64,000 bases of DNA, from positions 372,001 through 436,000 of the forward strand of contig CAVYZK010000007.1 in assembly GCA_963772935.1 (NCBI GenBank), in the 5' to 3' direction. This DNA comes from JANNNF01 sp963772935 (GTDB lineage Bacteria > Pseudomonadota > Alphaproteobacteria > Rhodobacterales > Rhodobacteraceae). The translations under genes and the position numbers were made by a program. The notes beneath the pieces were generated by a model. It saw only the letters and a program-made list of their open reading frames with translations. It did no database searches and had not been told where the DNA came from. Below, piece after piece: positions 59,402 through 64,000 of this stretch; positions within the stretch are counted from its first letter, which is position 1; every line of letters begins with the position of its first letter.

Positions 59402-62010
59402 CCGATACTGACGGCAAAAAACCCCTCGGCCTGGGTGGCGTACCGCGTTCTGGACAGGTGAAGCAAAGCTTCAGCCATGGCCGGACGAAAAGCGTCGTGG
59501 TCGAGACCAAGCGCAAGCGCGTTGTGGTGCCGGTGGCAAAACCGGGAACGCCGGGGGCCGCCGCTGGCGCGTCAAACGCGCATCTGGGCGATCCGTCCAA
59601 GCGCCCCGCAGGCATTTCCGATGCCGAGATGGAGCGTCGTCTGGCCGCCTTGAAGGCTGCCAAGGCCCGTGAGCAGGAAGATGCCGTCAAGCGCGCCGCC
59701 GATGACTTGCAGCGCGAAGAAGACCGTGCCCGCAAGCGCGAAGAGATTGACGCCAAAGAGCGTGAGGAACAGGCCCGTCTTGAGGCTGCCCGTGCCAAAG
59801 CCGCCGAGGAAGAGCGCCTGCGTGTCGAGGCCGCTGCCGAAGCCGCCGCCAAGGCGGTTGCGCGCAAGGCCGATGTGCTGGGCACCACCCGCCGTCAGCC
59901 TGCCTCTGCCGCGCCCGAACCTGCGGCCCCTGCGGCGGCAGCCCCGGCCAGCCCGCGCAGCAACACCCGCAACGTGCCCGCCGCTCCGGCAGCGCCCGAG
60001 GCTCCGCGTGGCCCGGCTGGTGCAAAGCCCGGCCTGCCGCCACCGCGCAAGACCGACCGTGACCGCGAAGAGCGCGAACGCAACGCCAAAGCCAAGGCCG
60101 GCGATGACGTGCGCCGCGCGGGCAAGCTGACCCTGAATGACGCGCTGGCCGGTGAGGGCGGGCGCACCCGCAGCCTTGCCGCGATGAAGCGCAAGCAGGA
60201 AAAGGCCCGTCAAAAGGCCATGGGCATGCAGGTCAAACCTGAAAAGCAGGTGCGCGATGTGCAACTGCCCGAAACCATCATGGTGTCGGAACTGGCAAAC
60301 CGGATGGCAGAACGTGCCGCCGATGTGGTCAAAAGCCTGATGAAAATGGGCATGATGGTCACGATGAACCAGGCGATTGACGCCGACACGGCAGAACTGG
60401 TGATCGAGGAATTCGGCCACAAAGCTGTGCGCGTGTCGGATGCCGACGTGGAACAGGTGATCGACACGGTGCAGGACGCCGACGAAAACCTTGTACCGCG
60501 TCCGCCGATTGTCACGATCATGGGCCATGTCGACCACGGCAAGACCAGCCTTCTGGACGCGATCCGCAAGGCCAACGTGGTGTCGGGCGAAGCTGGCGGG
60601 ATCACCCAGCATATCGGGGCCTATCAGGTGACGACCGACACGGGCGCTGTGATCAGCTTCCTTGATACCCCCGGCCACGCGGCGTTCACGTCGATGCGGG
60701 CCCGTGGTGCGCAGGTCACGGATATCGTTGTGCTGGTGGTGGCCGCAGATGACGCCGTGATGCCGCAGACGATTGAGGCGATTGCGCATGCGAAAGCAGC
60801 CAAGGTGCCGATGATCATCGCGATCAACAAGGTTGATAAACACGGGGCCGATCCGCAAAAAGTGCGGACCGACCTGCTGCAGCACGAGATTGTTGTGGAA
60901 GCCATGTCAGGTGATGTGCAGGACGTTGAGGTTTCGGCCAAAACCGGTCTGGGCATCGACAACCTGCTGGAAGCCATCGCCTTGCAGGCCGAGATTCTGG
61001 AACTGCGCGCCAACCCGAAACGGGCGGCAAGCGGCGCTGTGATCGAGGCCAAGCTGGACGTGGGCCGTGGCCCGGTGGCGACGGTTCTGGTGCAGAACGG
61101 CACGCTGCGCAAAGGCGATATCTTTGTTGTGGGCGAGCAGTGGGGCAAGGTCCGCGCGCTGGTCAACGATCAGGGCGAGCGGATTGACGAGGCTGGTCCT
61201 TCGGTTCCGGTCGAGGTTCTGGGCCTGTCGGGCACACCGCAAGCGGGCGATACGCTGAACGTGGTGGAAACCGAGGCTCAGGCGCGCGAAATCGCGTCCT
61301 ACCGCGAAAAGACCATCAAGGACAAACGGGCTGCGGCGGGTGCTGCGACCACGCTGGAACAGCTTATGGCCAAGGCCAAGGCCGACCAGTCGGTGGCAGA
61401 GTTGCCGGTGTTGGTGAAAGCCGACGTGCAGGGGTCGTCCGAAGCGATTGTTCAGGCGCTGGAGAAGATCGGCAACGACGAGGTTCGTGTGCGGGTTCTG
61501 TCCTACGGCGTGGGGGCTATCACCGATACCGACGTGTCGCTGGCCGAGGCAAGCAAGGCCCCGATCATCGGCTTCAACGTGCGGGCCAACGCATCGGCGC
61601 GGAACTCGGCGCACCAGAAGGGCGTGGAAATCCGCTATTACTCGATCATCTACGACTTGGTTGATGACATCAAAGCCGCCGCGTCTGGCCTGCTGAAGGC
61701 CGAGATTCGCGAAACCTTTATCGGTTATGCGCAGATCAAAGAGGTGTTCAAGGTTACGGGCATCGGTCAGGTCGCGGGTTGTCTTGTTACCGAAGGCGTG
61801 GCGCGTCGGTCGGCGGGCGTGCGCCTGCTGCGCGACAACGTGGTGATCCACGAGGGCACGCTGAAGACGCTGAAACGCTTCAAGGACGAGGTGAAGGAAG
61901 TCATCTCGGGTCAGGAATGCGGCATGGCGTTCGAGCGGTACGAAGATATCCGTCCGGGCGATGTGATCGAGATTTTCGAGCGCGAAGAAATTCAGCGCCG
62001 TCTGGCCTGA
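59398..62010 (+). CDS. infB: translation initiation factor IF-2
   Basis: An 870-residue GTPase that places fMet-tRNA on the 30S subunit. A long charged N-terminal coiled region (about residues 75-200, rich in Ala/Arg/Glu/Lys) precedes the IF2-N module. The G domain has GHVDHGKTSLLDAI, DTPGHAAFTSMRARG and INKVDKHGA. The C-terminal domains include VLVKADVQGSSEAIVQAL and SGQECGMAFERYEDIRPGDVIE. It is intact across 2.6 kb. It is followed by a perfect terminator. Confidence 0.97.
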   Translation: MTDTDGKKPLGLGGVPRSGQVKQSFSHGRTKSVVVETKRKRVVVPVAKPGTPGAAAGASNAHLGDPSKRPAGISDAEMERRLAALKAAKAREQEDAVKRAADDLQREEDRARKREEIDAKEREEQARLEAARAKAAEEERLRVEAAAEAAAKAVARKADVLGTTRRQPASAAPEPAAPAAAAPASPRSNTRNVPAAPAAPEAPRGPAGAKPGLPPPRKTDRDREERERNAKAKAGDDVRRAGKLTLNDALAGEGGRTRSLAAMKRKQEKARQKAMGMQVKPEKQVRDVQLPETIMVSELANRMAERAADVVKSLMKMGMMVTMNQAIDADTAELVIEEFGHKAVRVSDADVEQVIDTVQDADENLVPRPPIVTIMGHVDHGKTSLLDAIRKANVVSGEAGGITQHIGAYQVTTDTGAVISFLDTPGHAAFTSMRARGAQVTDIVVLVVAADDAVMPQTIEAIAHAKAAKVPMIIAINKVDKHGADPQKVRTDLLQHEIVVEAMSGDVQDVEVSAKTGLGIDNLLEAIALQAEILELRANPKRAASGAVIEAKLDVGRGPVATVLVQNGTLRKGDIFVVGEQWGKVRALVNDQGERIDEAGPSVPVEVLGLSGTPQAGDTLNVVETEAQAREIASYREKTIKDKRAAAGAATTLEQLMAKAKADQSVAELPVLVKADVQGSSEAIVQALEKIGNDEVRVRVLSYGVGAITDTDVSLAEASKAPIIGFNVRANASARNSAHQKGVEIRYYSIIYDLVDDIKAAASGLLKAEIRETFIGYAQIKEVFKVTGIGQVAGCLVTEGVARRSAGVRLLRDNVVIHEGTLKTLKRFKDEVKEVISGQECGMAFERYEDIRPGDVIEIFEREEIQRRLA

Positions 62011-62030
62011 CATCACTCGACGCAAAAGAA

Positions 62031-62058
62031 AAGGCCGGGCAATCTGCCCGGCCTTTTT
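62031..62058 (+). terminator. terminator of the rimP-infB operon
   Basis: The stem AAGGCCGGGCA (62031-62041) and TGCCCGGCCTT (62045-62055) is a perfect eleven-base pair with a three-base loop followed by Ts, 21 bases after the infB stop. Confidence 0.95.
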
Positions 62059-62085
62059 CAGTCTGCGGTGCCGTTTCGCGCGGTG

Positions 62086-62226
62086 TCAGGCGGCCCGAAC
62101 GGGCGAAACCGGATAACCCACAAAGGTCTTTTCATCCACACGGACGATCACCTTGCCATCGGCCAACTGCCCGACGACAAGACCCTGAACTGAAACGCAA
62201 CTGCCGATCGTGATGGTTCTGAGCAT
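62086..62226 (-). CDS. 46-residue small protein of unknown function
   Basis: A short reading frame, MLRTITIGSCVSVQGLVVGQ followed by LADGKVIVRVDEKTFVGYPV and SPVRAA. It has a good ribosome site (GGGGGA about eight bases upstream) and an AT-rich upstream region (62230-62330) suited to a promoter. The alternating hydrophobic pattern suggests a small beta-barrel or OB-like fold. It is too short for automatic long-frame lists. I recall similar short proteins in related genomes but cannot name a family. Confidence 0.6.
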   Translation of the reverse strand: MLRTITIGSCVSVQGLVVGQLADGKVIVRVDEKTFVGYPVSPVRAA

Positions 62227-62347
62227 GCTGTTTTCCCCCAAAAACTTTGCTTACTGACTAAACTAACGCCAAAAGTTACAAATAAAACCCTAATTTTGAC
62301 ACAAAAGTGAAATGATCGGCGTATTGGGTGGAAAATCGACTTTAGTA

Positions 62348-62746
62348 CTACAACCAATCGCGCAGAATCGGGATCAGCGGCAGATCGGCCGGGGGCATCG
62401 GATAGTCGCGCAACTTTTCTGGGCGAACCCAAGCCAGCGATTGCCCTTCATTTCCGCAAACGATTCCCTCCCATTTGCGGCAGGCGAACAGCGGCATCAG
62501 CAGATGAAAATCGTCATAGCTGTGGCTGGCAAAGGTCAGCGGGGCAAGGCAACTGGCCCAGGTGTCAATGCCCAGTTCTTCGCGCAACTCGCGGATCAGC
62601 GCGGCCTCTGGCGTCTCGCCGGGTTCCACCTTGCCACCGGGAAACTCCCACAAGCCCGCCAGCGATTTGCCGGGGGGGCGTTGGGCCAGCAAAACCCGGC
62701 CCTCGGGGTCGATCAGGGCGACGGCAGAGACGAGGATGATCTTCAT
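62348..62746 (-). CDS. mutT: 8-oxo-dGTP diphosphatase (Nudix hydrolase)
   Basis: A 132-residue protein that cleans 8-oxo-dGTP from the nucleotide pool. The Nudix box GGKVEPGETPEAALIRELREEL is complete (GX5EX7REUXEEXGU with GID following). The start MKIILVSAVALIDPEGRVLLAQRPPGKSLAGLWEFPGG is typical of MutT, and LAWVRPEKLRDYPMPPADLPLI near the end is the substrate-binding loop region. It is downstream of argJ on the same strand, separated by a dispersed repeat. Confidence 0.93.
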   Translation of the reverse strand: MKIILVSAVALIDPEGRVLLAQRPPGKSLAGLWEFPGGKVEPGETPEAALIRELREELGIDTWASCLAPLTFASHSYDDFHLLMPLFACRKWEGIVCGNEGQSLAWVRPEKLRDYPMPPADLPLIPILRDWL

Positions 62747-62767
62747 TGCAGGGCTTTCGCGGGTGGA

Positions 62768-62819
62768 GAGCGCCGGGGGCCAGCCCCCGGGCCCCCGGGA
62801 TATTTAGGGACAGAAAATA
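62768..62819. repeat. dispersed hairpin/GATATTTA element, copy 6
   Basis: CGCCGGGGGCCAGCCCCCGG forms a stem, followed by GCCCCCGGGATATTTAGGG and ACAGAAAATAT. It lies between the mutT start and the argJ stop and abuts the argJ stop codon. Confidence 0.7.
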
Positions 62820-64000
62820 TCAGGAGCGGTAGTCGGCGTTGATCTCGACATAGCGGTTGGTCAGATCGCAGGTCCAGACCGACCGGGCGGCGCGGCCAAG
62901 CCCCAGATCGACGCCGATCACCAGATCGGATTGCTGCATATACGCGGCACCATCGTCTTCGGTGTAGGCCGGGTTGCGCCAGCCGTTTTTCGCCACCACG
63001 ATATCGCCAAACTTGATGGTCAGGCGGTCGCGATCCGCCTCTGCCCCCGATTTGCCCACGGCAGCAACGATGCGGCCCCAGTTCGGATCCTGACCTGCGA
63101 TGGCGGTTTTGACCAAGGGCGAATTGGCGATGGCGAAGGCCACCTTCGCGGCGTCGGCATCCGATGCGGCGCGCGTCACGCGGATTTCGACGAACTTCGT
63201 GGCCCCTTCGCCATCACGGATCACCTGATGCGCAAGATTTTGCATCACGCCATGCAAGGCGGCTTCAAACGCCTTGGCAACCGCCCCTTTGACCGGTCCT
63301 GCCGCCGATTGCCCGGTGGCGGCAAGCAGCAGGGTGTCGGAGGTGGAGGTGTCGCTATCGACAGTGATGGAATTGAACGTCGCATCCACATTGCGCGACA
63401 GCATCTTTTGCAGCGCCGGGGCTGTGATCTTGGCATCGGTGAAGATGTAGACCAGCATCGTCGCCATATCGGGGGCAATCATGCCCGACCCTTTGGCGAT
63501 GCCCGCAATCTGGATCACGCCGCCGTCGCCCTGCACAGTTGCCGTGGCGCCCTTGGGGAAGGTGTCGGTCGTCATCATCGCATGGGCGGCCATTTCGATG
63601 GCGTCGTCGCGCAGGTCATAGATCAGCGCAGGAATTTTCACCGTGATCTTGTCATGCGGCAAAGGTTCACCAATCACCCCGGTCGAAGACGAAAACACCC
63701 GAGATGCGGGCAGGCTAAGCGCGGTTGCAACTTCGCCCGTCACCGCCGCGACAGCCTCATCGCCCACACGGCCGGTAAAGGCGTTGGAGTTGCCGGAGTT
63801 CACGATGATCGCAGCGCCAGCCCCGGCAGGCACACGGGTGGCAAGTTTGGTCTGGCAATCGCGCACGCAGCCAGAGCGGGTGGAGGACCGGGTAAAGACG
63901 CCTGCCATAGCGGTGCCGGGGGCAAGGCGCACCAGCATCACGTCGCGGCGGTTCTGATACTTGATGCCCGCCTCGACGGCGGCAAACTCCACGCCCGCAA
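62820..64000 (-). CDS. argJ: bifunctional glutamate N-acetyltransferase/N-acetylglutamate synthase ArgJ, partial
   Basis: The gene runs past the right edge, so its first residues are missing; the visible frame starts AGVEFAAVEAGIKYQNRRDVMLVRLAPGTAMAGVFTRS. ArgJ recycles the acetyl group of ornithine synthesis. The self-cleavage site is in KGSGMIAPDMATMLVYIFTDA (Thr of ATML becomes the new N terminus); the usual Asn before Met is Asp here. VNSGNSNAFTGRVGDEA and GQDPNWGRI are further family motifs. The C terminus RYVEINADYRS is complete. Confidence 0.94.
   Translation of the reverse strand, partial: AGVEFAAVEAGIKYQNRRDVMLVRLAPGTAMAGVFTRSSTRSGCVRDCQTKLATRVPAGAGAAIIVNSGNSNAFTGRVGDEAVAAVTGEVATALSLPASRVFSSSTGVIGEPLPHDKITVKIPALIYDLRDDAIEMAAHAMMTTDTFPKGATATVQGDGGVIQIAGIAKGSGMIAPDMATMLVYIFTDAKITAPALQKMLSRNVDATFNSITVDSDTSTSDTLLLAATGQSAAGPVKGAVAKAFEAALHGVMQNLAHQVIRDGEGATKFVEIRVTRAASDADAAKVAFAIANSPLVKTAIAGQDPNWGRIVAAVGKSGAEADRDRLTIKFGDIVVAKNGWRNPAYTEDDGAAYMQQSDLVIGVDLGLGRAARSVWTCDLTNRYVEINADYRS

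Noticed and set aside
1..64000. CRISPR arrays, insertion sequences, rRNA genes or prophage
   Set aside because: No regularly spaced repeats, transposase, integrase, rRNA or phage structural genes were recognised.

Overview
This window is a GC-rich alphaproteobacterial chromosome segment, most likely from a Rhodobacteraceae member (Rhodobacter / Gemmobacter / Tabrizicola-like). The basis is the petP-petR regulator pair, a fused-type petABC cytochrome bc1 operon, the DUF4170-waaA-lpxK order, the ispA-dxs linkage and the style of the proteins. No genus can be fixed from sequence reading alone.

Layout. 1-2000: lipid A / Kdo genes (lpxK, waaA, a DUF4170 protein). 2000-5900: divergent ohrR/ohr peroxide-stress pair, ilvE, petP-petR and a small secreted protein. 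5990-9930: HDAC-like deacetylase, xseB, ispA, dxs. 10000-13390: thiBPQ thiamine importer behind a TPP riboswitch. 13800-21375: aroC, then a DctB/DctD-type two-component pair and a tripartite tricarboxylate (tctCBA) importer that it may control. 21391-25790: an EamA permease, an AT-rich island holding the remains of a RloA/RloB (AbiL-type) phage-defence pair, a ParB-like gene, a large nested inverted repeat and an HU gene. 25900-34020: amn, petABC, GST, PaiB-like, rpmJ and tRNA-Val(GAC). 34170-39220: N-formylglutamate amidohydrolase family, dinB, prolyl iminopeptidase, ubiG. 39400-47400: an exopolysaccharide locus (export lipoprotein, epimerase, sugar transferase, CapD-like dehydratase, YjbH, YjbF/GfcB and a YjbE/GfcA-like peptide). 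47730-53090: tamA-tamB. 53300-56380: pqqABCDE. 56500-62010: rimP-nusA-ylxR-infB. The window ends with a 46-residue gene, mutT and a partial argJ.

A strong technical signal runs through the window. Ten otherwise normal genes (lpxK, petP, thiP, aroC, dctB, tctA, the parB-like gene, pqqB, pqqC, pqqD) are each broken by one or two single-base frameshifts, mostly in short homopolymers. Some of these genes are normally essential, so I read them as consensus errors and annotate each gene as one span. The rloA/rloB remnant differs: it has a much denser set of indels and an apparent nonsense codon, so it may be truly decayed.

The most interesting non-coding structures are a dispersed roughly 220-bp repeat (copies at 35121 and 47515, both between convergent genes, the first with an inverted partner), a short dispersed hairpin-plus-GATATTTA motif found six times between genes, and a roughly 120-bp nested inverted repeat between hup and the parB-like gene. 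No CRISPR array, rRNA, insertion sequence or prophage was seen.
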